From NCBI GenBank assembly GCA_050740255.1, contig JBOICV010000103.1:1-11363 (forward strand): 11,363 bases of DNA. Reading direction: 5' to 3'. The position numbers and the translations under genes are program-made. This document shows positions 1-6,492 of the stretch, piece after piece. Position 1 is the stretch's first letter. Every line of letters begins with the position of its first letter. Below the pieces are notes generated by a model. It was not told the origin of the DNA and did no database searches. It worked only from the letters and a program-made list of their open reading frames with translations. Source of the stretch: JBOICV01 sp050740255. GTDB taxonomy: Bacteria > Pseudomonadota > Gammaproteobacteria > Nevskiales > JBOICV01.

Positions 1-170
1 GGCAGACCCCGCACGAATGATTCCAGAAGCTGTTCTTTCGCCCCTTCCGGCAAACGGACCGCATCCCAGGCGCTGGTCCAGCTATAGCGATAACCGCAGT
101 CGCGGCACTTGTAGCGGCCGTCGCCCAGAATCCAGGCCCGGTTCTTGGTGCAGCGAGAGCAGTACGGCAT
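1..170 (-). CDS. IS1595-like zinc-ribbon transposase, N-terminal part (runs off window)
   Basis: This is the first 56 codons of a minus-strand gene; the rest lies beyond the left edge. The start is the ATG at 170-168, since an in-frame TGA occurs seven codons upstream with no other start between. Four cysteines form a zinc ribbon, C4-x2-C7-x14-C22-x2-C25, followed by an aromatic/Ser-Trp-Thr-Ser-x-Trp stretch and a Leu-Leu-Glu-x-Phe-Val helix. That order (zinc ribbon, then a short helical domain before the catalytic core) is typical of IS1595-superfamily transposases. The catalytic DDE/DDN residues are not in the window, so activity cannot be judged. The element end should lie between about 171 and 215, but its partner end is not visible. 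An unrelated zinc-ribbon protein is the alternative. Confidence 0.65.
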   Translation of the reverse strand, partial: MPYCSRCTKNRAWILGDGRYKCRDCGYRYSWTSAWDAVRLPEGAKEQLLESFVRGL

Positions 171-219
171 GAGGATGAGGCTAGTTCAGTCCGGCCCCGT
201 GGGGGATGGCAAAAACCGG

Positions 220-245
220 TTGCCTCCTGTCCGCCAATGGATAAT
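220..245 (+). promoter_or_regulatory. Candidate sigma70-type promoter for the lipoprotein gene
   Basis: TTGCCT (220-225) and GATAAT (240-245) resemble the -35 and -10 boxes, but the 14-nt spacer is short. The -10 lies about 70 nt upstream of the chosen lipoprotein start. This is a weak call based only on box similarity; the site also adjoins the presumed IS1595-like end, so the promoter could be partly element-derived. Confidence 0.25.
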
Positions 246-302
246 ACTCGTGTAGGAAAAAACCTCGGCCGGGGCTATCCGGCTGATATCAGACTATTTT
301 TT

Positions 303-312
303 AGGAGAGAGG
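303..312 (+). promoter_or_regulatory. Shine-Dalgarno that sets the lipoprotein start
   Basis: AGGAGAGAGG ends two bases before the ATG at 315, with its AGGAG core about 7 nt from that ATG. It decides in favour of 315 over the upstream in-frame ATG at 237, which has no such site and would bury the signal peptide behind 26 extra residues. Confidence 0.75.
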
Positions 313-314
313 TC

Positions 315-2444
315 ATGGACGGGCGCCCCTATATTCACCGGCTAGGCATGCTTGTTTTGCTGGCCGCTGCACTCGGCTTGGCGTCGTGCAAGAGCGATAA
401 CGCCACGCGCAGTCCGGACTTGCCGTCGCCGAAAATCCAGAGCATCGCGGTGATGTGCACCGACACTACCCTGATCGTGGGAGAAACCACGAACTGCACT
501 GCGGAATGCACTTATCTCGTGGTCAATTCTAGCGGGCAGCAGATCATTACGGCGCCGCAACGCTGCCAAGACCTGATTTGGTCCAGTTCAAACACCGGTG
601 TGGTCACGGTTGACCAGACCGGCTTGGTGACTGCCACCGGCGTCTGCCCTAGCGCAGCGCCGTGCGCGAACATCGCGGGTACAGCCGACAACTTTGTTGA
701 TTCCGAAGCGTTTAACGTGGTGGCCGCCACGGTCACCTGCTCCGTGGTCTATCCGCTGGGCACGGGGGTGCCCGATCAAGTTCCGGACGCGGACTGTGAG
801 CCTTCCACGGATTTCGCTACCAGCGCACCGGCTGGTGTTGATGTGCCGTTCCGCGCGGCGGCGCAGCTTAACAGCGGGCAATTGTGTTATGCGCCGACTG
901 CGCCCGCGAACCAAGTTGCTTGCCCCGCCAATCTGGTGACCTTCACCTCGTCGAATGTTACGACGGCAAGTTTTGCCAACCCGGCCAATGGGGTGGCAAG
1001 AACCAATGCGATCGGCACAGCGGCCATCACCGCGACCGGCAGCACCAACCAGGTTGACCTGACGGTGACGGCGCCGGTATTGAATGCACAACTCTGCGTG
1101 CAGGCTGCTACCCCGGTGGGAGGATGTCAGGACCTTACTGCCGCCGACACGTTCGCAAGCGCCTGCGCGGTGACCGCGGTGCCGACGCTGGCGACCGGCG
1201 GCGCGCCATTCGCCTTCCGCGCCCGCGCACTGTTTAACCTGGGCACCGCTGTGGCGCAGATTTGCGACGTCACCCAGGATCCGGCGACAACCTGGAGCAT
1301 TCAGGATGTCGGCAGCAATACGGCTGCAAATCCTATGGTCAACAACACTGCGCCGAACAAGGGTCAAGTCAGCCCTGGCAATGCCGCGACGAATGGCGCC
1401 ACGGTGCAAGCGAGCTATGTAGCCGGCGCCGTCACCGCATCGGGAATGCATGATTTCAACGTGGTGGTTAATACGGTGATCGCCAGCAACTCGCTGGTGG
1501 CTTCCGCAGTGCCGTTTGGCCCCAATCCGGATGATCCCAACTACGCAACCCGCGCCGCCTGCGTCGGCTCCTTCGATCTTGTGGATGGCTTGGCCGAACC
1601 GCCTGGCTTGCCAGCGCAAGACCGTCTCTACGCGGTATTGCGGCGTTGCCAAGGCGGTGCAGCCGGAGCTGATTGTGCTCCGGCGCAGCTCTCTGACACG
1701 CCGGAGGATGTCACCAACGCCGAGGCGACTAACGTGCCTCCTGCCCCCGGCACGATCGTCTGGGGTAAGCAGATCGGCTATTGGGATGGCAGCCAGTGCG
1801 TGCAGCCGCCGGACCCGACCGGCCTGGCGACGGTCGTCGGGGATGTCGGCGATCTCGATGCGACACTGCCACCGCCATCGCGCTATAGCAATGGCGCAGC
1901 GTTCACCGGCATGGGCGACGGCCGCATTTTCAATAAGGGCGCCGCCACACCCCGCGACAATGGCGTGGCGGTTAGCAACGGCGGGCTCAGCCTGGGCACC
2001 GTCTGTATCACCGCAACCTATGCGGAAGGCGGTGCGTCCACTACCGACGGCATCACGATGATCGTGCTGCCGGTGACCAATGACAGCCTGCTAACCGATC
2101 CGGATGCGACTGCGGCGATCGATCTATGCAACACGCTGGTGCCGCTGCTCCTTCTGGGTTCCAGCCCGGACGGCGCGAACGGACTCGTGATCCAGGCGCT
2201 TGGGGCGGTTTCCAATATCCTGAATCCGCTGCTGACCGGACTTGATGCAGGGCTGAACACTGAAGGTCTTCTGACTCAAGTGATTACGGCATTGAATCCG
2301 ATCACCGGGCCACTCTCGGCTGCGGCACTGACTCCGATTCTGGAGGCGGCTAATGAAGGTGTGTTCACACCGATAAACTGCCTGCTCAATAGCATACTGC
2401 TGGCACTTAATCCGAATGCACCACCCGCACAAGCCTGTCCATAA
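315..2444 (+). CDS. Cysteine-rich Ig-like (BIG2) domain lipoprotein
   Basis: A 709-residue exported lipoprotein. From the ATG at 315 it has a type II signal peptide with a hydrophobic core and an L-A-S-C lipobox; the lipidated cysteine is residue 25 and is followed by Lys, which under E. coli Lol rules would send it to the outer membrane. Residues about 41-135 look like a bacterial Ig-like BIG2 domain (I-V-G-E-T start, W-S-S-S-N-x-x-V-V-T-V-D centre, G-L-V-T-A-T end). A weaker second copy lies at about 170-255. Roughly 22 further cysteines are spread through the protein, suggesting disulphides outside the cytoplasm. The last about 100 residues are rich in Leu, Ala, Asn and Pro and unusually hydrophobic. 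BIG2 domains are known in adhesins and surface proteins. The next gene, 75 bp downstream on the same strand with no terminator between, encodes an OmpA-type protein and is probably co-transcribed. Exact function is unknown. Confidence 0.8.
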   Translation: MDGRPYIHRLGMLVLLAAALGLASCKSDNATRSPDLPSPKIQSIAVMCTDTTLIVGETTNCTAECTYLVVNSSGQQIITAPQRCQDLIWSSSNTGVVTVDQTGLVTATGVCPSAAPCANIAGTADNFVDSEAFNVVAATVTCSVVYPLGTGVPDQVPDADCEPSTDFATSAPAGVDVPFRAAAQLNSGQLCYAPTAPANQVACPANLVTFTSSNVTTASFANPANGVARTNAIGTAAITATGSTNQVDLTVTAPVLNAQLCVQAATPVGGCQDLTAADTFASACAVTAVPTLATGGAPFAFRARALFNLGTAVAQICDVTQDPATTWSIQDVGSNTAANPMVNNTAPNKGQVSPGNAATNGATVQASYVAGAVTASGMHDFNVVVNTVIASNSLVASAVPFGPNPDDPNYATRAACVGSFDLVDGLAEPPGLPAQDRLYAVLRRCQGGAAGADCAPAQLSDTPEDVTNAEATNVPPAPGTIVWGKQIGYWDGSQCVQPPDPTGLATVVGDVGDLDATLPPPSRYSNGAAFTGMGDGRIFNKGAATPRDNGVAVSNGGLSLGTVCITATYAEGGASTTDGITMIVLPVTNDSLLTDPDATAAIDLCNTLVPLLLLGSSPDGANGLVIQALGAVSNILNPLLTGLDAGLNTEGLLTQVITALNPITGPLSAAALTPILEAANEGVFTPINCLLNSILLALNPNAPPAQACP

Positions 2445-2503
2445 CGGAATGCGGGGCACAGCAGTCTAGGAACGCGTACGCTGAAAGCGAACAAGGACGA
2501 CTT

Positions 2504-2513
2504 AAGGGAGAGA
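2504..2513 (+). promoter_or_regulatory. Shine-Dalgarno that sets the OmpA-family start
   Basis: AAGGGAGAGA lies with its AGGGAG core 9 nt before the ATG at 2520. The in-frame GTG at 2514 directly abuts this site and is too close to be the main start. Confidence 0.65.
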
Positions 2514-2519
2514 GTGAAG

Positions 2520-4085
2520 ATGACAAGAAAGAGCAGAGTGCTCGCGGCCCTGGCAGTGCTGATAGCGCCAGCCGTTTATGCCCAGGAACAGACCGCCCAG
2601 CAGGATCCGTTTATCGAGGAAAAGTACGGCACGATAGAAGAATCGGCGCCGGACGAGTCCATGGCCTCCGAGCCGCTCGCGTCCGAGCCCATCGCGAGTG
2701 AACCGATCGCTGTGGAACGGATGGCGGCGGAGCCCATTGCCGAGGAGCCCTTGATCACCGAGGTAAAAGACGATCGCTGGATCATCACGCCGGCAATCGG
2801 TTTCATTTTTTCTGACCAAAGCGACTTCGATACCGGCGGTTCTTTTTCGATATCCGCCCTGAAGCCCTGGCGCGACAACCTGGCGCTGGAAGCAACCCTC
2901 GGTTACAACGAACTTGATACGACCAATGCGGGCGATTACGAGCGTACCTTTGGTTCGGCGCAAGTGTTGTGGTTTCCCAAGTCGCCTTACTACGAAAATT
3001 CCAACACCCACTTCTACGGCCTGGCCGGCTTGCAGTACGCCAATATTGATTTCGTCCAGGAGAGCCTGGGTGGCTATGGTCCGACGCTGGGCTTAGGCTT
3101 GTTCCAGCGCCTGGCTGGTTGGCGCCTGCGCGGCGAAGTGCGCTACCAGCTCGATGAAATCAGCGGGGAAGGCGTCGTCGATGACGAGAGCTTTTATACC
3201 TGGACCGCGATGGTGGGTCTTGCCATTCCGCTGGGCGAGAAGCCGCAGCCGCCGGTTTACGACGAAGACGGCGACGGCGTGCCGGACAGCCGCGACAAAT
3301 GTCCCGGCACCCCGCCCGGCGTGAAAGTAGGCGCCGATGGCTGCCCGCTCGACTCCGACGGCGACGGCGTCCCCGATCAATTCGACAAATGCCCCGACAC
3401 GCCACCCGGCACGAAAGTGGATGCCAATGGCTGCCCGCTGGATAGCGACGGCGATGGCGTGCCCGACATGCACGACAAGTGCCCGGATACGCCGAAGGGT
3501 GTGATTGTGAACAGCGACGGTTGCCCGCTGGATAGCGATGGCGACGGCGTGCCGGACGGCATTGACCAGTGCCCCGGCACCCTGCCCGGCATGAAGGTCA
3601 ACTCGCGCGGTTGTGTGATCCCGCAGATCTACGAGCTGAAGGGCGTGCACTTCGAGTTCGACAAGTCACGCGTCATGATTGACTCGGGCGTGATTCTGGA
3701 TCGCGTGGCGCAGTCGCTGCTCAACGAGCCCGGCGCGCGGATAGAGATCGCGGGCCATACCGACTCGATTGGCAGCGACGCCTATAACCAGAAGTTGTCG
3801 CAGAGCCGTGCGCAATCGGTGGTGGATCACCTGGTGGCGAAAGGTGTGCCGCGGGACAGTCTGGTGGCGAAGGGCTATGGCGAAAGCCAGCCGGTGAAGC
3901 CCAATACCAATGCGGACGGCAGCGATAACGAAGCCAATCGCGAGTACAACCGCCGCACCGAGCTGCGCATCCTGGAGTCCGTCACCGGTCAGCCGGTGGA
4001 GACCATGCCGGAACCAGCACTAGCGCCGGCACCCCTACCGGAGGCCGCACCGGCCGACGAGGAGTTCATGCCGCCAGCGGAGTAA
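2520..4085 (+). CDS. Outer-membrane barrel protein with TSP3 repeats and OmpA C-terminal domain
   Basis: A 521-residue outer-membrane protein. Residues 1-21 form a Sec signal peptide with a V-Y-A cleavage site. Residues about 48-79 are a low-complexity acidic linker built on repeated A-S-E-P-type units. Residues about 85-245 alternate in the manner of an OmpA-like beta-barrel (aromatic- and glycine-rich strands). Residues 248-365 hold four thrombospondin type 3 (calcium-binding, D-x-D-G-D-G-V-P-D) repeats. Residues about 371-485 are an OmpA/MotB-type peptidoglycan-binding domain; Asp415 in H-T-D-S-I-G and Arg430 in S-Q-S-R-A are the residues that contact diaminopimelate in this family. A Pro/Ala/Glu-rich tail follows. 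The expected role is to link the outer membrane to the cell wall, as in OmpA/OprF-type proteins. It is second in a likely two-gene unit with the BIG2 lipoprotein and is followed by a strong terminator. No missing key residues were noticed. Confidence 0.93.
   Translation: MTRKSRVLAALAVLIAPAVYAQEQTAQQDPFIEEKYGTIEESAPDESMASEPLASEPIASEPIAVERMAAEPIAEEPLITEVKDDRWIITPAIGFIFSDQSDFDTGGSFSISALKPWRDNLALEATLGYNELDTTNAGDYERTFGSAQVLWFPKSPYYENSNTHFYGLAGLQYANIDFVQESLGGYGPTLGLGLFQRLAGWRLRGEVRYQLDEISGEGVVDDESFYTWTAMVGLAIPLGEKPQPPVYDEDGDGVPDSRDKCPGTPPGVKVGADGCPLDSDGDGVPDQFDKCPDTPPGTKVDANGCPLDSDGDGVPDMHDKCPDTPKGVIVNSDGCPLDSDGDGVPDGIDQCPGTLPGMKVNSRGCVIPQIYELKGVHFEFDKSRVMIDSGVILDRVAQSLLNEPGARIEIAGHTDSIGSDAYNQKLSQSRAQSVVDHLVAKGVPRDSLVAKGYGESQPVKPNTNADGSDNEANREYNRRTELRILESVTGQPVETMPEPALAPAPLPEAAPADEEFMPPAE
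3261..3620 (+). repeat. Four in-frame 90-bp TSP3 repeats
   Basis: Units begin at 3261, 3351, 3441 and 3531, exactly 90 bp apart. Each encodes 30 residues of the pattern D-x-D-G-D-G-V-P-D-x-x-D-x-C-P-x-T-P-x-G-x-x-V-x-x-x-G-C-P-L, with two cysteines per unit; the fourth departs at its end. The Asp-rich loop is the calcium-binding part of TSP3 repeats. The regular register suggests unit duplication, and copy number could vary between strains. Confidence 0.9.
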
Positions 4086-4109
4086 AGGCAGTCTGCGTTT
4101 GCATCAGTC

Positions 4110-4141
4110 ACCGCGCCCGGCTGTGCCGGGCGCGGTTTTTT
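4110..4141 (+). terminator. Rho-independent terminator after the OmpA-family gene
   Basis: A perfect 12-bp, GC-rich stem (4110-4121 with 4125-4136) and a TGT loop, with the plus-strand T run at 4136-4141. It lies 25 nt after the stop of the OmpA-family gene. There is no T run on the other strand, so it acts mainly on plus-strand transcripts; the hairpin may still help separate the convergent desaturase gene. Confidence 0.92.
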
Positions 4142-4174
4142 ATGCACCGCAGTGTCCGCAGGGAACGGAAGCAG

Positions 4175-5152
4175 TCAAACGCAGATCAGCGACCGGTTGT
4201 ATAGAAAACCGAAGAAAAAATCTTTGCGGCTAGCGCGCTGCTCGACATAGTCGGCAAAGCGCGTCAGGCGTCGAGGCAAGCGCAGAAGCATCTCTTGCGC
4301 CCGTGCGCCATCCGCGTGCAGGCCGCACATCGCCGCGATTCCCCAGAACTCCAGTACGTCCTCGACAATCGTCTGATACTGGCGCGGCCCGTATATGCCG
4401 GTGCGGTGCACCACCTCGGCCATCTGGCCATAGCCCTCGATAGCCTGGCCCGGCATGCTCAGCGCCGGCAGAACTTCAGCCGCCGCACACAAGGCGCGAT
4501 TCGGGTCACGTTGCAAAAGCGCCTTGAACATCTCGCGGTAAAACGCATAGTGGCGCGCTTCGTCGCTGGCGATACCGGCCAGAATCGTCTGCAGCAAGGG
4601 CTCGTGCTCGCCGGCCAGCTTGCCGGTATTCGCATGCGCAACCTGGGTCGCGCGCTCCTGCAGGCTGGTGTAGGCCAGTAAACGGTAAGGATCACCCTGC
4701 CAGTTTGGATTGAAGCCGGCCTCCAGGTATTGATACTGCAACTGCTCGAAGGCCGGCATGTTGAGCAGGCGCGCATCGCGTACATAGTCGCGCAGCACGC
4801 AACCGTGGCGGTCTTCCTCCGCGGTCCACAAATTGTTCCATTTCGCCCAGACGCTATCCTGTCCGAGATAAGTCGCAATCAGGCGATGGAAATGCGGCAG
4901 ACCTTCCTCGGTCAACAGGTTCAGCGCCAGAGACACGCGCACCGCATCGGGCAGGCCGCGGGCGCGCTCACGCAGTGCCGCCAGCTCCTGCAACGGCGGT
5001 TCAGGCATCAGCTCGCTCGGATACCACAGCTTGCGCTTGCGCAGATGGCGCTCCGTGAGTTGCGCCACCAGCGGCTCAAGCTCGGCCAGCACTTCGCAGC
5101 GGCTGGCAACGGGGCTGGCGAAACGCCGCAGGCTCGCGGAGTGCTGCGACAT
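4175..5152 (-). CDS. Soluble diiron acyl-ACP desaturase
   Basis: A 325-residue ferritin-like diiron desaturase that inserts a cis double bond into acyl chains carried on acyl carrier protein, using O2 and reduced ferredoxin; cytoplasmic. Diiron ligands follow the plant stearoyl-ACP desaturase pattern: T-E-E at 81-83, E113 and H116 in A-E-E-D-R-H-G, E166 in S-L-Q-E-R-A-T, and E198 and H201 in S-D-E-A-R-H. The W-x-x-W-N-N-L-W-T-A stretch and S-M-P-G at 232-235 also match the family. I chose the ATG at 5152 because GAGGT lies just upstream; a GTG at 5203 would add 17 residues but has no ribosome-binding site. There is no signal peptide or membrane segment. Upstream on the same strand, about 170 bp away, is the membrane FAH-family gene. 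Substrate chain length and double-bond position cannot be read from the sequence. Confidence 0.92.
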   Translation of the reverse strand: MSQHSASLRRFASPVASRCEVLAELEPLVAQLTERHLRKRKLWYPSELMPEPPLQELAALRERARGLPDAVRVSLALNLLTEEGLPHFHRLIATYLGQDSVWAKWNNLWTAEEDRHGCVLRDYVRDARLLNMPAFEQLQYQYLEAGFNPNWQGDPYRLLAYTSLQERATQVAHANTGKLAGEHEPLLQTILAGIASDEARHYAFYREMFKALLQRDPNRALCAAAEVLPALSMPGQAIEGYGQMAEVVHRTGIYGPRQYQTIVEDVLEFWGIAAMCGLHADGARAQEMLLRLPRRLTRFADYVEQRASRKDFFFGFLYNRSLICV

Positions 5153-5156
5153 AGAC

Positions 5157-5161
5157 ACCTC
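5157..5161 (-). promoter_or_regulatory. Shine-Dalgarno that sets the desaturase start
   Basis: On the minus strand, GAGGT precedes the ATG at 5152 by 4 nt (about 5 from GAGG). The longer GTG start at 5203 has no comparable site. Confidence 0.6.
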
Positions 5162-5214
5162 GACCACATCTGCGCCGCCATACCCTTCTGCGGCGGATGC
5201 CACGATGAACCAGT

Positions 5215-5228
5215 CTTGTGACTACAAG
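5215..5228. promoter_or_regulatory. Small palindrome upstream of the desaturase (possible operator)
   Basis: CTTGT-GACT-ACAAG is an inverted repeat with 5-bp arms and a 4-nt centre, about 65-75 bp upstream of the chosen desaturase start in a 171-bp gap. Position and symmetry would suit a dimeric repressor of a fatty-acid gene, but it matches no operator consensus that I can recall with confidence, and arms this short can arise by chance. Confidence 0.2.
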
Positions 5229-5323
5229 ATGAAGTTTCCGCTAAGTTTTGACGCAGGACCCGCCGTGCTGAAATTCTTACCCCGGTAGGCGCATCAGGCT
5301 GTAAATCACCGCGCCCACAGCTC

Positions 5324-6409
5324 TCAGTCAATGATCTTGTTGCGCAACATCCCCAGATGTTCGCTGCGGATAAGGACTTCATGGCCGGATTGCAGGTAGG
5401 CCCAGTGGTTCCAGACGTTGGCCGGTTTGAAAATCACGCCTGCCGGTGTTCCCGAAAAAATGATCGTCCTCTGCGGAATGGTCTTGGCGCGCGGCAGCAG
5501 CGGCACCGTGCCGTCGTAGCGACGGAAGGTCCAGCTCTCGCGCCGGAAAATCTCCTGCAGCATCGCCACCGGTCCCCAGACCATGGCGCCGGCCTTTTCG
5601 CGCTGACGCAGCCGGCCATTCACGTACAGATTCAGCTCCACCTGCCGATAGAACGCATCCAGGTTTTTCGGAATAACCAGCAGATTGCCGATCGGAGCAT
5701 AGGCCTCGCGGCTCTTGCCCTCGACAAAACCGGTCGTGCCCATCTCGGTGTCACCGTCAAAGTTCAGCACCAGTGACCAGCGGTCGGTGAAGTCGTTGGC
5801 CAGCACCAGGCCCATGCGTTGCGGCGGTGAGTCCGGGCTCAAATCATCCAGTGCGACAAAGCCGAGTTCGGCTTCGTAGTCTAGCAGCCGGCTATTACCC
5901 TGCGGCACCCGTGCGTTGAAATGCGTCGGCTGCACGAGTTTGGGAAAGACGAAGGGCTTTTCCTCGACTTGCGATTCGCGCGCGTGCTCGACGTAGTTGG
6001 TGCCGATGCCGATGTTGTCGGCCGTTGTTTCGAACGGGATTTCCAGCGACTGAACCGCCACGACTTCCTGCGGCGCGCCCGAGTTGGCGGCTCGTTCCAG
6101 CGCCTCGTAGCCGAGCGTGGCGAATAAAGCGATGGGGTCGTCGTTGATGCCGAGTTGACGGTAGGTGTCGAGACCAAAGACCTCTGCGCGCTCGTATTTC
6201 GTCACCAGCAAGGTCCGCAACTGACCGTCCGCACGGTAGCGGGCGAAGGTCAGGGCCTGGTCGGCCGGAGCAATGGCGATGGAGTGGAGCGTCGCGGGAT
6301 TTAGCTGCTCGTCAAACAGCGGGCGCGACACCAGCAGCGAGACGACGACTAGCGCAGCCAGCGCCAGCGATAGGGCCACTGCTGTCCAGATCAGGATTTT
6401 CTTGATCAT
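5324..6409 (-). CDS. Membrane-anchored fumarylacetoacetate hydrolase (FAH) family protein
   Basis: A 361-residue protein with one N-terminal membrane helix (about residues 5-27, after M-I-K-K) and a C-terminal FAH-fold domain. Known FAH-family enzymes cleave C-C bonds in, or decarboxylate, 2-oxo acids with a Mg/Mn ion. The key residues appear intact: the His-Glu dyad H142 and E145 in N-Y-V-E-H-A-R-E, metal-ligand candidates E179 and E181 in Y-E-A-E-L-G and D206 in N-D-F-T-D-R, the G-K-S loop at 231-233, and the S-G-T-P-A-G-V signature at 319-325. The lysines before the helix predict N-in topology, with the enzyme domain in the periplasm. Typical FAHD-type proteins are soluble and shorter. The start at 6409 has only a weak ribosome-binding site. 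It lies upstream of the desaturase on the same strand, and divergent from the GH20 gene. Substrate unknown. Confidence 0.85.
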   Translation of the reverse strand: MIKKILIWTAVALSLALAALVVVSLLVSRPLFDEQLNPATLHSIAIAPADQALTFARYRADGQLRTLLVTKYERAEVFGLDTYRQLGINDDPIALFATLGYEALERAANSGAPQEVVAVQSLEIPFETTADNIGIGTNYVEHARESQVEEKPFVFPKLVQPTHFNARVPQGNSRLLDYEAELGFVALDDLSPDSPPQRMGLVLANDFTDRWSLVLNFDGDTEMGTTGFVEGKSREAYAPIGNLLVIPKNLDAFYRQVELNLYVNGRLRQREKAGAMVWGPVAMLQEIFRRESWTFRRYDGTVPLLPRAKTIPQRTIIFSGTPAGVIFKPANVWNHWAYLQSGHEVLIRSEHLGMLRNKIID

Positions 6410-6424
6410 GGCGTTATTCTGTAT

Positions 6425-6432
6425 ATGTACAT
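6425..6432. promoter_or_regulatory. AT-rich palindrome in the FAH/GH20 divergent intergenic region
   Basis: The 83-bp gap between the two divergent genes (6410-6492) contains ATGTACAT, a perfect 8-bp palindrome inside an AT-rich stretch (6412-6432) that contrasts with the GC-rich surroundings. Promoters for both genes should lie here, but I cannot place convincing -35/-10 pairs. Confidence 0.2.
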
Positions 6433-6492
6433 CACCTTAGCACCCCCGTATCGCGTGGGCGACGCTGGACGGGGCATTGGCTGCGGCCCAGA

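Noticed and set aside
237..314. Upstream ATG extension of the lipoprotein gene
   Set aside because: No ribosome-binding site, and it would put 26 residues ahead of a normal lipoprotein signal peptide; the ATG at 315 has a strong site.
588..1652. Minus-strand open frame of 354 codons inside the lipoprotein gene
   Set aside because: Arg/His/Gly-rich composition typical of an antisense shadow in GC-rich DNA, no domain motif, and fully overlapped by a gene with a signal peptide, lipobox and Ig-like domain.
1516..2061. Plus-strand 181-codon frame inside the lipoprotein gene
   Set aside because: Out-of-frame shadow rich in Arg, Pro, Ala and Ser, with no domain or ribosome-binding site.
3261..3620. 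Tandem repeats considered as a CRISPR-like array
   Set aside because: Units are contiguous, 90 bp, in frame and encode calcium-binding TSP3 motifs; there are no spacers.
3093..3650. Minus-strand frame across the TSP3 repeats with a periodic Ala/Val/His pattern
   Set aside because: The periodicity comes from the 90-bp repeats read in antisense; no independent start or motif.
4295..4681. Plus-strand 128-codon frame opposite the desaturase
   Set aside because: Antisense to the desaturase with its diiron motifs; no recognisable domain.
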